Below, piece after piece: positions 55,344 to 63,985 of a stretch of 64,000 nt of DNA; within the stretch, counting starts at the first letter, position 1, and each line of letters begins with the position of its first letter. A program made the position numbers and the translations under genes. The stretch comes from Anabaenopsis elenkinii CCIBt3563 (GTDB taxonomy: Bacteria > Cyanobacteriota > Cyanobacteriia > Cyanobacteriales > Nostocaceae). The stretch covers positions 4,036,606 through 4,100,605 of the forward strand of contig NZ_CP063311.1 of the NCBI RefSeq assembly GCF_015245355.1, written 5' to 3'. The notes below the pieces were generated by a model. The model ran no database searches. It had not been told where the DNA came from and worked only from the letters and a program-made list of their open reading frames with translations.

Positions 55344-55790
55344 TTAATGTTTTTTGAATTTTTTACTCCCAGGAGTAGGCCGCATGGCTTCTCTACCCAA
55401 AATAAACATCCCCGTTATGCCCAAGCTGACAAACCAAACATATTTATACCAAAATTGGCGAACTTGATCCATGGTACTCAGTGCTGGATGCAAAGAATTC
55501 AAATAAAGTAGCAGCACTAGGATCATCAACGCCCCAAAACCAACAAAACTTAAACCAATATAAATCCGTGCCTGACGCAATTCAAAGTCACTAATTTCCT
55601 CTAAATTCATTTCAGCCACTACCCGCCGTGCTGATATTTGTAACTTTTTGCTGGTTTTTGGCGGTAATATTTGCAGCAATAGCGCTACAGGAGGGCGACG
55701 CAGCAATGCCAGTGGCTCAGGAGTATAAATCGGTTGAGCTTGTCTATTTTTCCTAGCAGTAAGGGCGCTGGCTTTGCCTTCGGAATTCAT
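55344..55790 (-). CDS. Conserved-looking membrane protein with two helices (hypothetical)
   Basis: About 148 residues with a basic, proline-containing N-terminal part (IYTPEPLALLRRPPVALLLQ) and two membrane helices (IYIGLSFVGFGALMILVLLL and WYKYVWFVSLGITGMFILG). I do not recognise a functional family. The ATG at 55790 (MNSEGKAS) looks better than the frame's upstream Met at 55859, which would add a cysteine-containing leader with no support. Confidence 0.65.
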   Translation of the reverse strand: MNSEGKASALTARKNRQAQPIYTPEPLALLRRPPVALLLQILPPKTSKKLQISARRVVAEMNLEEISDFELRQARIYIGLSFVGFGALMILVLLLYLNSLHPALSTMDQVRQFWYKYVWFVSLGITGMFILGREAMRPTPGSKKFKKH

Positions 55791-55859
55791 CTCAAACGCG
55801 GTAAGGGCAAACCTACTAGTACTTTTCCACTTTAGCAGAAAGATCCGGCATACACACAC

Positions 55860-56169
55860 AAGCCCACAAAGCCAGAACCCAAAGGTTTTACCCCCTCTGA
55901 GTCCGGTAGTCTCAAAACTACTTTTCCAGGGGTCTACCTAAAGACTGATAGCAATTCCCCGCTAAATATGCCATTCTGAGCAAAGTGTACAGGTAGTTAG
56001 TCTAGGGTAACTCCAAAGCGGAATTTACCTGTGTAACTCCTGCCTACAGAAGACAAAATGGCTTTGGTGGGGTTGGTGTGTCTTAATTCTTCAGAGTTTT
56101 CCCCATTTTTTTGCTCCCTGGAAGATAGAGGCAGAAAACTATTTACTTCAAAAAGAAAAAGAATGAGTT
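55860..56169. other. Gene-free stretch of about 310 bases
   Basis: No frame or strong hairpin stands out. It holds the promoters for the divergent membrane-protein and DUF4327 genes. Confidence 0.45.
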
Positions 56170-56391
56170 ATGGATACTGCTGTTAAATATGATATTGGCA
56201 TGATTAGAGAAGAAGCACGTCGACTGGTCAAACAGGGACTACTCCACCGACAACAGCCAATTTACTCTCTATGTAGGTATGTTCCTAATCGTGAGTGGAT
56301 CTTGTTTGAGCAGGAGCTAGAAAAGCATGAATATCTACTCAGAGATAGAATTATTGACCTATTGAGTGATGAAATGTGGGAAGAAGATTAA
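56170..56391 (+). CDS. DUF4327 family small protein
   Basis: The 73-residue acidic protein has the pattern YDIGMIREEARRLVKQGLL, QPIYSLCRYVPNREW and YLLRDRIIDLLSDE, which I recognise as the cyanobacterial DUF4327 family. No function is known. No signal peptide or membrane helix. It is probably monocistronic. Confidence 0.8.
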   Translation: MDTAVKYDIGMIREEARRLVKQGLLHRQQPIYSLCRYVPNREWILFEQELEKHEYLLRDRIIDLLSDEMWEED

Positions 56392-56742
56392 GACGGTCAA
56401 ATTCCAGTATCAAGCAAGATAGACAACAACTTCTTAGAGGTTGTTTGGAAAGTATTAAACAGGTAATTTTTATATTAGGGAACACCGGAACACACCGAAC
56501 AGGGAACACCAGAAGGATTGGGAAGGATTGGTGAACACGGTATGGCTAACGCCACGCTATTGCTATCGACTTCGCTCACAGACCGCACAAAAAACAATAA
56601 AATCCAGTCCCCTCCCCTTACAAGGGGAGGGTTAGGGTGGGGTCAAACAATAGTTGATACACTAATCATGACTTATCAAACAACTTCTTAGATAAAACCT
56701 AATTATTAATCTGGGAGTGTCCAATAAGAGTTCTTTTTCACA
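56392..56742. other. Gene-free stretch with dispersed repeats
   Basis: It contains GGGAACACC repeated three times with small changes (56480-56510), GGAAGGATTGG repeats, and the palindromic repeat listed next. No gene is supported. Confidence 0.6.
56607..56642. repeat. Palindromic interspersed repeat CCCCTCCCC/GGGGAGGGG type
   Basis: CCTCCCC, TTACAA, then GGGGAGG form a perfect hairpin followed by GTTAGGGTGGGGT. This sequence type is widespread as a dispersed repeat in cyanobacterial genomes. It lies between two small genes and is probably not a terminator. Confidence 0.7.
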
Positions 56743-56955
56743 TCAAGGTAGAGACGAAATTCCATAGATTTTCAGACGATCGCGGTATTTAGTTGTCTCT
56801 ACTAAGCTATCTGCGGCAAAAGCCTTTTCTAAGGAACTGCAATCTTCTACATTAAATACTGGCATATCTTGCCAACAATGGGGGCAAAACCAAGCCAAGC
56901 CGGAAGGGCGTATATGGGCTAACAGTAATCCTGAACAACAAGGACAGTAATTCAT
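56743..56955 (-). CDS. Small zinc-ribbon-like protein
   Basis: The 70-residue protein has two cysteine pairs, YCPCC and WFCPHCW, with the spacing of a zinc ribbon, followed by a helix (SLEKAFAADSLVETTKYRDRL). Cyanobacteria have many such small proteins of unknown role. The ATG at 56955 with GGAG seven to eight bases upstream is preferred over the TTG at 56967. Confidence 0.72.
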   Translation of the reverse strand: MNYCPCCSGLLLAHIRPSGLAWFCPHCWQDMPVFNVEDCSSLEKAFAADSLVETTKYRDRLKIYGISSLP

Positions 56956-56967
56956 GATTTTCTCCAA

Positions 56968-57575
56968 TCTTAATTATAAAAACTGTCTTTCTAAAATCTC
57001 ATCTGGCACTTGCTCTGCCGAGCATGATTGCTAAGAAATATAGAAAGGAAATAAAGGAAATATTTATAAAGCCTTTCTGTGTGTCTAATGAAGTACACAC
57101 CAATTTATTTCCTGTTCTGGTGTGTTCCCTAAAACTAAAAAACTGTGCACCTCAAGAGCATGGGAAATGCTATATATGATTCCTGTTGGAGTTGTTCGCA
57201 GAAGATGAGTGACATTTGTACTTTTTTCTATCCATTCCCCACATCACGGCAACAAAATCATCCTGATATCAATTCTAGTGAGGAATGATCATCTGGTTTT
57301 GATTGAAATGAGATTCAGTAATATTTCAGAATATTTCGACTTAAAATTATAATATTGTTTAATAAACTTAATTTTAATTTGTCACCGAATGAGCAGCAGA
57401 GTTTTTGGTGGTTAGCGGGCATTTTGCCCGCTATAGTCGAAAATTGGGGGTATGGTTTGATTTTTTAGTTCTACATCAGATTTCCACAGGGTGAGCTTGT
57501 GATCTGCTCTTTAGTTGACACTCCCCATCCTGGGGCTGGTCTTCCCAAGATCAGCTACTTAACAGAATCCAATAC
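56968..57575. other. Gene-free stretch of about 600 bases
   Basis: No gene is supported. There are AT-rich parts and one strong hairpin (next entry). Near 57510, TTGACACTCCCCATCCTGGGG resembles the borders of IS200/IS605-type elements, and a similar TTGACACTCCCC occurs near 55228; this is only a hint. Confidence 0.45.
57413..57433. repeat. Perfect 9-bp hairpin TAGCGGGCA/TGCCCGCTA
   Basis: The arms meet around TTT, a very stable structure with no T-run. It lies about 145 bases beyond the glnB stop. Such hairpins are common dispersed repeats; it may also shape the glnB 3' end. Confidence 0.6.
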
Positions 57576-57953
<378 letters not shown>

Positions 57954-57975
57954 CTAAGCAGATTTGACATACTCA

Positions 57976-57992
57976 CCGACTGGTCCGGTCGG
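57976..57992 (-). promoter_or_regulatory. GC-rich hairpin in the glnB leader
   Basis: CCGAC and GTCGG pair around TGGTCCG, about 60 bases before the glnB start, in an otherwise AT-rich leader. The segment is nearly palindromic (also a possible protein site). It could be a leader structure; it does not match the glutamine riboswitch pattern that I know. Confidence 0.35.
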
Positions 57993-58113
57993 GGATTTAA
58001 GTCAACCACTTTTACCATTAGCGCTAAATTTCAAAAATATGTAAAAATTGCAACTTTTTTTAAGCTCTGTATACCACTGATATAGTTCTGACTGGGGTTT
58101 ATGGAAGTATAAA

Positions 58114-58683
58114 CTAGGGATTTTGAGGTTTAAATAAAGGAGCCATAATCAAATATCCTGCCCCAAAAGCAGTGAGGATCAACAACAGAATCATCATAGC
58201 TAACCACCAGCTACTCAATTCTTTGACTTTTTTCTCTGTGGGGGAATAATAGTTGACTTCTTGCTGTTCTAGATAAAATGTTTCTGGTATCTGGTGATTT
58301 GTTTCTACAGGTGCGGAAAACTCAGGTTCATGGCTGGTGTGGTTAACTACGGGTGGATGCTGCCGAGGATGGGATTTTGGGGCTGGACTTTTCAGTTTAC
58401 CAGTAACATCAGTAACTTGGGAATTACTCCCATGAGAACTAGAATTGACATAGTTTTGCAGATGCAAACAAGACTGAACTACTTTGCTAATTTCTTGGCG
58501 TAGTAATTGATTTTCTTGGTGTAGTTGGTGATTTTGACTAGTCAATGCATCTAATTTTACTTGTGTTATATGTAACTCATGTGCCAACTGTCGATATACG
58601 TACAGGGGCACGGAAGTAGGGTAACTTTTAGATGTAGATGGTTTGGCGGGATGGTCATGCACCGAATTTGGGATTGTTTGCAT
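58114..58683 (-). CDS. Coiled-coil, tail-anchored membrane protein (hypothetical)
   Basis: The 189-residue protein has a proline-rich N-terminus, a central coiled coil (LHITQVKLDALTSQNHQLHQ ... LLRQEISKVV), a low-complexity Ser/Pro/His stretch and one C-terminal helix (WWLAMMILLLILTAFGAGYL). The arrangement implies a tail-anchored or single-pass membrane protein. I do not recognise a family; a cyanobacterial conserved protein is likely. It lies between glnB and thiD, all minus strand. Confidence 0.65.
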   Translation of the reverse strand: MQTIPNSVHDHPAKPSTSKSYPTSVPLYVYRQLAHELHITQVKLDALTSQNHQLHQENQLLRQEISKVVQSCLHLQNYVNSSSHGSNSQVTDVTGKLKSPAPKSHPRQHPPVVNHTSHEPEFSAPVETNHQIPETFYLEQQEVNYYSPTEKKVKELSSWWLAMMILLLILTAFGAGYLIMAPLFKPQNP

Positions 58684-58781
58684 AAACTAAGTTAGTATCA
58701 AAAGTTGCGTTATATATCGTACATAAATACTATCAAACCATAATCAACTTAGAAGCGATCGCGAGAATATCCTGATGAGAT

Positions 58782-59597
58782 TTATAACAGGGGGAAAAAA
58801 TGTCCCACAGGTCCTTGTCCTTTGCCAATATCTAAAGCATAAGTGAGTGCATTAGTGACATACTCCTTTGCCTGCTGTACAGATGGCCACAAATCATTAC
58901 CCAGGGCTAGGTTAGCGGTGATGGCTGCTGATAGTGTACAACCAGTACCGTGGGTATTTTTTGTGTCTACTTGTTTTGTAATTAAAGTTTGCAGTTTTTG
59001 CCCATCAAACCAGATATCAACACCACGGTAGTTACCCTGCATTCCCCCACCCTTGACCAAGACGGCTTTTACCTTAAAATTGCGGTGGATAACTTGAGCA
59101 GCGGCCCGCATATCGTCTAATGTATTAATTGGTAACCCACTTAATATCTGTGCCTCGTAACGATTTGGTGTCACAATGGCTGCTTGAGGCAACAATTTAC
59201 GGGTCATAGTCTGTACAGCATCATTATCAATGAGTTGGTCTCCTGTGCGTGATACCATTACGGGATCGACTACTAAGTTATTAATTTGTAATGCTTCCAC
59301 TTGCTGGGCTACAGTACAGATAATTTCTCGGTTGAGTAACATTCCGGTTTTTGCAGCCTGTACACCAATATCACCGACCACGGCTTGAATTTGGGCTATT
59401 ACCGCCTCGGCGGGGATAGCATCAACCCGCGCTACCCCTAAGGTATTTTGGGCTGTGACACAGGTAATGGCACTGGTACCATGGACACGGTGAAAAGCAA
59501 AAGTACGTAAATCAGCTTGAATACCTGCACCGCCACCGCTATCTGAACCAGCAATGGTGAGAGCTACGGGTACTGTGTGAGTTATTTGAGCGTTCAT
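58782..59597 (-). CDS. thiD: Hydroxymethylpyrimidine / phosphomethylpyrimidine kinase
   Basis: The 271-residue kinase has the ribokinase-fold pattern of ThiD: ALTIAGSDSGGGAGIQADLR, VVDPVMVSRTGDQL, VTPNRYEAQILSG and TKNTHGTGCTLSAAI with the catalytic Asp/Cys region. It phosphorylates HMP to HMP-PP for thiamine synthesis. Length normal, start ATG 59597 (MNAQITHTV). Confidence 0.95.
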   Translation of the reverse strand: MNAQITHTVPVALTIAGSDSGGGAGIQADLRTFAFHRVHGTSAITCVTAQNTLGVARVDAIPAEAVIAQIQAVVGDIGVQAAKTGMLLNREIICTVAQQVEALQINNLVVDPVMVSRTGDQLIDNDAVQTMTRKLLPQAAIVTPNRYEAQILSGLPINTLDDMRAAAQVIHRNFKVKAVLVKGGGMQGNYRGVDIWFDGQKLQTLITKQVDTKNTHGTGCTLSAAITANLALGNDLWPSVQQAKEYVTNALTYALDIGKGQGPVGHFFPLL

Positions 59598-59621
59598 GGC
59601 ATCGGTTATTGACTACTGATT

Positions 59622-60044
59622 TTATTGTGTCTTTAAACTTGCCATGACTCCCTGTAAATACTTCACCCAATTTGCAGCTAGAGGAATTTCTGTAAATGGA
59701 ATGCTTACTGACTGGAACTCAGACAAGATAAATTCTAACTGAATCACTCGACCTTTTTGGGGACATTTATCTAATTGTACTACTTTGTCATCTACTAACA
59801 GATGTATATCTTTAACATCCACCAAGGAAAAAGTTGCTAATTTCATCGGACCTTTGGGCGTGGGTTTTCCCCAGGTTATCAGGTTATCTTTTAAACCCAG
59901 TACCGCGTAAATATCATACTTGGATTTGTCAAATTCCAGTGCCCACAGGCGGTATGATTCGACCTTCTGGTATTCTTTTGAGCCTTGCCAAGCTAACCAG
60001 AAAAATACAACTAGCAAGGGTAACCATAACAGACCACGTTCCAT
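59622..60044 (-). CDS. Membrane-anchored protein, unknown function
   Basis: About 140 residues with one N-terminal hydrophobic helix (LLWLPLLVVFFWLAWQG) and a soluble beta-rich remainder (YRLWALEFDKSKYDIYAVL ... FILSEFQSVSIPFTEIPL). I do not recognise it. The ATG at 60044 (MERGLL) fits the anchor best; the frame begins 18 bases earlier. It lies 24 bases upstream of thiD on the same strand and could share its transcript. Confidence 0.6.
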   Translation of the reverse strand: MERGLLWLPLLVVFFWLAWQGSKEYQKVESYRLWALEFDKSKYDIYAVLGLKDNLITWGKPTPKGPMKLATFSLVDVKDIHLLVDDKVVQLDKCPQKGRVIQLEFILSEFQSVSIPFTEIPLAANWVKYLQGVMASLKTQ

Positions 60045-60148
60045 TGTTTCAATAGTCCTCAATCGTAAAAATTGTTCAAAGTCCCCAACCAGGTATGCAG
60101 ATAGGTTATGGTAGTGAGCAAACTGGCAAAAAGCGGTGATCAGTTAAT

Positions 60149-61999
60149 ATGAAAAGACTTATATTATTATGCTTGTTTGTCATCGGGCTGGGTGCTGCTG
60201 TTTTCGGCTTCCTGAATTGTCAGGGTTTAGCAGCTAAAGGCGAATTTGAGACTATTGTGTTAGATTTTCGCCAAGATATTACCCCAGAAGTATTACAGCA
60301 GAACTTGCAAGCGATCTCTCAGGAATACAATGTCACACCCCGATTAGATAATCAATTCTTAGGGTCAGATAATGTGTATATCATTGAAGGCGATCGCCAG
60401 CGACTAAAAAAGCTCAAACAATCCCCATTCGCCCAACTTACACAATTAATCGAGCCTAATTACATCTATAGAAAGATTCCCCTCCCAGAAGCGCCAAGCT
60501 GGTTTGAAGAAATTGTACCATCGCTAGACCAGGCAAAACCCACATTAACTGGTCCCAACGACCAATATTACAGCAAACAGTGGAATCTACACAACATTGG
60601 CATAGAAGGAGCATGGAGTCAAACTAAAGGCAGGGGCGTCACAGTGGCTGTAATTGACACTGGGATAACTCGTGTGCGTGACCTGCAGGACACGAAGTTT
60701 GTTAAAGGTTATGATTTTGTGAGCGATCGCGAAGAAGCCACAGATGACAATGGACACGGTACTCACATTGCCGGAACTATTGCCCAAACTACCAACAATA
60801 AATACGGTGTAGCCGGCATTGCCTACGAAGCCAATCTCATGCCATTAAAAGTACTGAGTGCCTATGGTGGCGGAACAGTAGCCGATATTGCCGAAGCAAT
60901 TAAATTCGCTGCTGATAACGGTGCCGATGTGATTAACATGAGCTTAGGCGGTGGTGGTGAAAGCCAACTCATGAAACAGGCCATTGAGTACGCCCATAAA
61001 AAAGGTGTAACAATTGTCGCCGCCGCCGGTAACGAAAACCAAAATGGGGCTAGTTATCCCGCACGTTACCCCCATGTGATTGGCGTAGCTGCATTTGGTC
61101 CAGACGGACAAAAAGCCCCCTATTCCAATTTTGGCGCTGGCGTAGACATTTCTGCTCCCGGTGGTAGTGAAGCAGGGACAATTCTTCAAGAAACCATCGA
61201 CCCCGAAAACAATAATCAAGGAGTATTTTTAGGACTCCAGGGAACAAGCATGGCTGCACCCCATGTTGCAGGTGTGGCCGCATTAATTAAAGCTTCTGGA
61301 GTCACACAACCAGAGGAGGTATTAAAAGTCCTCAAACAATCCGCCAGAGCGATCGAGGATGATAGCTTCAACTATTATGGCGCTGGACAACTGAATGCCG
61401 AAGCTGCGGTTAAACTAGCCGTCCAAGGACAAATCAACTTTCAAGACTTCTTTAGGTGGTTACGAGACAACGGCTATCTCAACCCCCGTTTTTGGATTGA
61501 TGGCGGTGCAGTAGCGCTAATACCAAAGCTCTTGATGGTCTTAGGTTCCTATCTCCTAGCTTGGTTTTTGCGAGTTTACTTCCCCTTCACCTGGAGTTGG
61601 TCTTTATCCAGTGGCTTAATTGCTGGTAGTTCTGGGTTATTCTTCCTCAAAGGGATATACATCTTTGACCTCCCCCAATGGCCTTTCCGGATGTTAGGTA
61701 GTTCCATTCCCGAACTAGGTAACACCCTACAAGGAACTAACGCCTTAAATCCCATCTTTGCTAGCGTCCTCATCCCCATAGTTTTAATAGCCTTATTCTT
61801 GGGACATCCTAGCTGGAAATGGTTCGCCATTGGTTCGAGTCTCGGCTACGCCGCCTTTTTAATAGTTAGTACCATTTACGATCCAGCAGTTTGGGGCTTA
61901 GGAAGTAGCTATCTAGCTCGGACTTTCCTGGTCACCAACGCCTTACTCTGTTATGGACTAGCTCGTTTAGCATTGAAAAGCGCCACTCAAACAGCATAA
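60149..61999 (+). CDS. Subtilisin-like (S8) protease with a membrane C-terminal domain
   Basis: The 616-residue protein has a signal/anchor (LILLCLFVIGLGAAVFGFL), a fervidolysin-like propeptide (about 30-115) and an S8 catalytic domain. The triad is intact: Asp in VIDTGI (about 169), His in HGTHIAG (about 204) and Ser in GTSMAAPHVAG (about 366). Three or four membrane helices follow in the C-terminal 130 residues (about 475-610, e.g. LLMVLGSYLLAWFLRVY). The protease faces the periplasm and is likely membrane-held; targets are unknown. The tail is unusual for subtilases but recurs in cyanobacteria. Confidence 0.9.
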   Translation: MKRLILLCLFVIGLGAAVFGFLNCQGLAAKGEFETIVLDFRQDITPEVLQQNLQAISQEYNVTPRLDNQFLGSDNVYIIEGDRQRLKKLKQSPFAQLTQLIEPNYIYRKIPLPEAPSWFEEIVPSLDQAKPTLTGPNDQYYSKQWNLHNIGIEGAWSQTKGRGVTVAVIDTGITRVRDLQDTKFVKGYDFVSDREEATDDNGHGTHIAGTIAQTTNNKYGVAGIAYEANLMPLKVLSAYGGGTVADIAEAIKFAADNGADVINMSLGGGGESQLMKQAIEYAHKKGVTIVAAAGNENQNGASYPARYPHVIGVAAFGPDGQKAPYSNFGAGVDISAPGGSEAGTILQETIDPENNNQGVFLGLQGTSMAAPHVAGVAALIKASGVTQPEEVLKVLKQSARAIEDDSFNYYGAGQLNAEAAVKLAVQGQINFQDFFRWLRDNGYLNPRFWIDGGAVALIPKLLMVLGSYLLAWFLRVYFPFTWSWSLSSGLIAGSSGLFFLKGIYIFDLPQWPFRMLGSSIPELGNTLQGTNALNPIFASVLIPIVLIALFLGHPSWKWFAIGSSLGYAAFLIVSTIYDPAVWGLGSSYLARTFLVTNALLCYGLARLALKSATQTA

Positions 62000-62005
62000 T
62001 AAGGC

Positions 62006-62037
62006 AATGGGGTATTTTGCCTACTGGCAAAACCCCA
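62006..62037. repeat. Hairpin between the subtilase gene and the next gene
   Basis: TGGGGTATTTTGCC and GGCAAAACCCCA pair around TACT. It lies in the 67-base gap before ATG 62067 and supports that start, as an upstream ATG at 62013-region would lie inside the hairpin. No T-run follows. Confidence 0.5.
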
Positions 62038-62066
62038 CTCCCTACCACTCTCCAATTGCCAACAAG

Positions 62067-62300
62067 ATGAGCATTACAGTAAAAGGTACTATTCAACGCC
62101 GAGATATTGGTACTGGCGCTTGGGCGTTAGTTACCGATGAGGGTACGACTTACGAAATCCTCAAAACTGCTGACAAGAACTTGCTCCAAGCGGGACAAAC
62201 AGTAAAAGTTACAGGACAAGTGCGTGAAGACATTATGACCATAGCCATGATAGGCCCAGTCCTAGAAGTCACATCATTTCAAGTCGTTGACAATTTCTAA
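62067..62300 (+). CDS. Small OB-fold-like protein (hypothetical)
   Basis: About 77 residues: MSITVKGTIQRRDIGTGAWA, ...TYEILKTADKNLLQAGQTV, KVTGQVREDIMTIAMIGPVL. The alternating strands and glycine pattern suggest a small beta-barrel (OB-like), a form common for DUF proteins that may bind nucleic acid or ligands. Not assigned. An earlier ATG at 62007 is in frame, adding 20 residues, but it sits in a hairpin. It overlaps the next gene's end by four bases (convergent). Confidence 0.65.
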   Translation: MSITVKGTIQRRDIGTGAWALVTDEGTTYEILKTADKNLLQAGQTVKVTGQVREDIMTIAMIGPVLEVTSFQVVDNF

Positions 62301-62614
62301 CTATCTATGGAATTGAGAACCTCTTGTAGACGAATTCTAAACTCACCTTTGGGATGACCCCCTTTAACTTCACCTATAATCTGAAATTCTGCCTCTGGAG
62401 AATCACAGATAATATAAGTTGGCCATCCCATTTGTGATTTATCTGGATACTGAGATAACAGGACTTTTCTATACTTACGGTAACTAGCCGTATCTTGCAT
62501 TTTCACATCAATGAATTGTAAACCCAGCTCTTCAGCTACCTTCTGGTCATAAAAAGACATTTTGTGGCAAATGCCACAATCTTCTGAAGAAAATTTAATC
62601 ACAGCTAAATTCAT
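62297..62614 (-). CDS. Thioredoxin-like protein with a CGIC motif
   Basis: About 105 residues: NLAVIKFSSEDCGICHKMSF with the CxxC redox site, then a WPTY cis-Pro motif (MGWPTYIICD) and the terminal helix. This fold belongs to the thioredoxin superfamily; the CGIC site differs from the classical CGPC. ATG 62614 starts the canonical domain; the frame upstream (60 codons) lacks homology and support. Partner unknown. It lies just before the NsiR1-like array, oriented away from it. Confidence 0.78.
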   Translation of the reverse strand: MNLAVIKFSSEDCGICHKMSFYDQKVAEELGLQFIDVKMQDTASYRKYRKVLLSQYPDKSQMGWPTYIICDSPEAEFQIIGEVKGGHPKGEFRIRLQEVLNSIDS

Positions 62615-63089
62615 GAGGCTGTATCTCTCTTTGTGTAGTAGGTAAAATTCCGCCAGTACAAAGGTGTTGAAAATTTTTATATTGTTCTTGGCGTTAGGAC
62701 ATCCCCTGATATGTCTGACAGGATACCAAGAGTTGCCCAGAAGCCCACGCTGTATACTGGCATCACTTTGGAAGTATGTCACGGACATGAGCACATTTTA
62801 AAACAATCAATAATGTTTGACGAGGCGTGATGCCCAAGGGCAAGGGCTTAAATCTAGGGAAAAAGAATCTAGATATTCAGCCCAAGATATGGTATGTTAT
62901 GATTAACTAGAACAAATACATCTACCAAATTTATTTTGATCATCCCAGGAAATAAAAGCAAAAATCTAGATGGTGTAAGTGGGGTTTTAGCCTCAAAGCT
63001 GCTGAGAATCAGCCTGAACCGGATCTGATTATATACGGTTAACTAAAGTTAAAACCAAAGCTTAGAGTCCGGGAAACTCTAAATCCGAT
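62615..63089. other. Gene-free stretch before the repeat array
   Basis: AT-rich; includes GCCCAAGGGCAAGGGC direct motifs near 62831. I see no gene. Confidence 0.45.
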
Positions 63090-63462
63090 ACTCCCAGTAA
63101 GCAAATTAAGGGAGTTGTTAGGCAATAGCTAAGAAATAACACGGTAACATGACATAAAAGCAATGAATGAGATTGTTGTCAATATACCAGATTTTAGCCT
63201 TGTATATCGTCAATGATAAAGCAATGACTTAACTCCTCTGTTAACCGGTTAACAAGCAATGTTATCATTAAAAATAAAAACTAACTATCGTATAATATTT
63301 TGATAAATCTCGCGTTATAATACTTTCCTAAGCAACTACAAATGAGTTAAGCTTTCACCAGAAGGCTTTTTTCCTCAAAAATTTATCAAATCTTTATCTC
63401 CCACGGGAGTTAGTTATCAGGGTGTATCTACTAATTAAATGTTCTTAGTTTAGGTTCAGCGC

Positions 63463-63468
63463 TCCGGA
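63463..63468 (+). promoter_or_regulatory. DIF-type TCCGGA motif upstream of unit 63539
   Basis: TCCGGA lies about 50 bases before the hairpin of the next unit. This motif is the -35 element of the differentiation (DIF) class of promoters in heterocystous cyanobacteria, with a TTATTATCC-like -10 near 63488. Confidence 0.5.
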
Positions 63469-63888
63469 TAAATCTTTTCCGAGATTTGTTATTATCCTGT
63501 TGGAACAACAAAATACCCTAGTGGTAGCAGCCTGACAGGGGAGTTGGCTATCAGTCAGTGTCTATCTATCAATAAACGTGTCTAGGAATAAATAGTATGT
63601 TCCAGGTAAAATTGTCACAAATGGGAATGTTGGTGATACCCAACACAAAAAATCCCTCAGTGGTGGCAGTCTAGGGGAGTTAATTATCAGCACGCATTGA
63701 TCAGTAATCTGTTTTGAGACCAAGGAGTTGAGTTTATTCTCGACAAAATTATCATTAATGATATGATGGTTGCTGTCCGCAGAATAAAAAACCCCCAGTG
63801 AGTGTTAGTCACCCAGGGGAATTAATTATCACGGTACATCTACTAATTTAATTTTCTAATTTAATTTTTGCAGCACATCTACCATTCC

Positions 63889-63894
63889 TCCGGA
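63889..63894 (+). promoter_or_regulatory. DIF-type TCCGGA motif upstream of unit 63947
   Basis: TCCGGA lies 28 bases before CCCCT, the hairpin's first arm; an AT-rich -10-like stretch (GCATAAAAAAA) follows. Its distance to the hairpin is what a DIF -35 element would predict. Confidence 0.6.
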
Positions 63895-63921
63895 AAAATT
63901 CTGTGAAAAGCATAAAAAAAT

Positions 63922-63985
63922 CCCCTAACTGGTGTTAGCCAATCAGGGGAGTTAGTTATCAGGGTGCATCTACCAATTGAATCTT
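63922..63985 (+). ncRNA. nsiR1: Best-preserved unit of the NsiR1-like array
   Basis: CCCCT (63922-63926) pairs with AGGGG (63945-63949), with an inner TGG/CCA stem; GAGTTAGTTATCAGGGTGCA and the CATCTACCAATT tail follow. About 65 nt fits the known small size of NsiR1 transcripts. It is preceded by the TCCGGA motif at 63889. Confidence 0.55.

Noticed and set aside
57500..57560. IS200/IS605 end sequence (TTGACACTCCCC...) near 57510 and 55228
   Set aside because: Too short to claim without a matching element; no transposase remnant lies next to either site.
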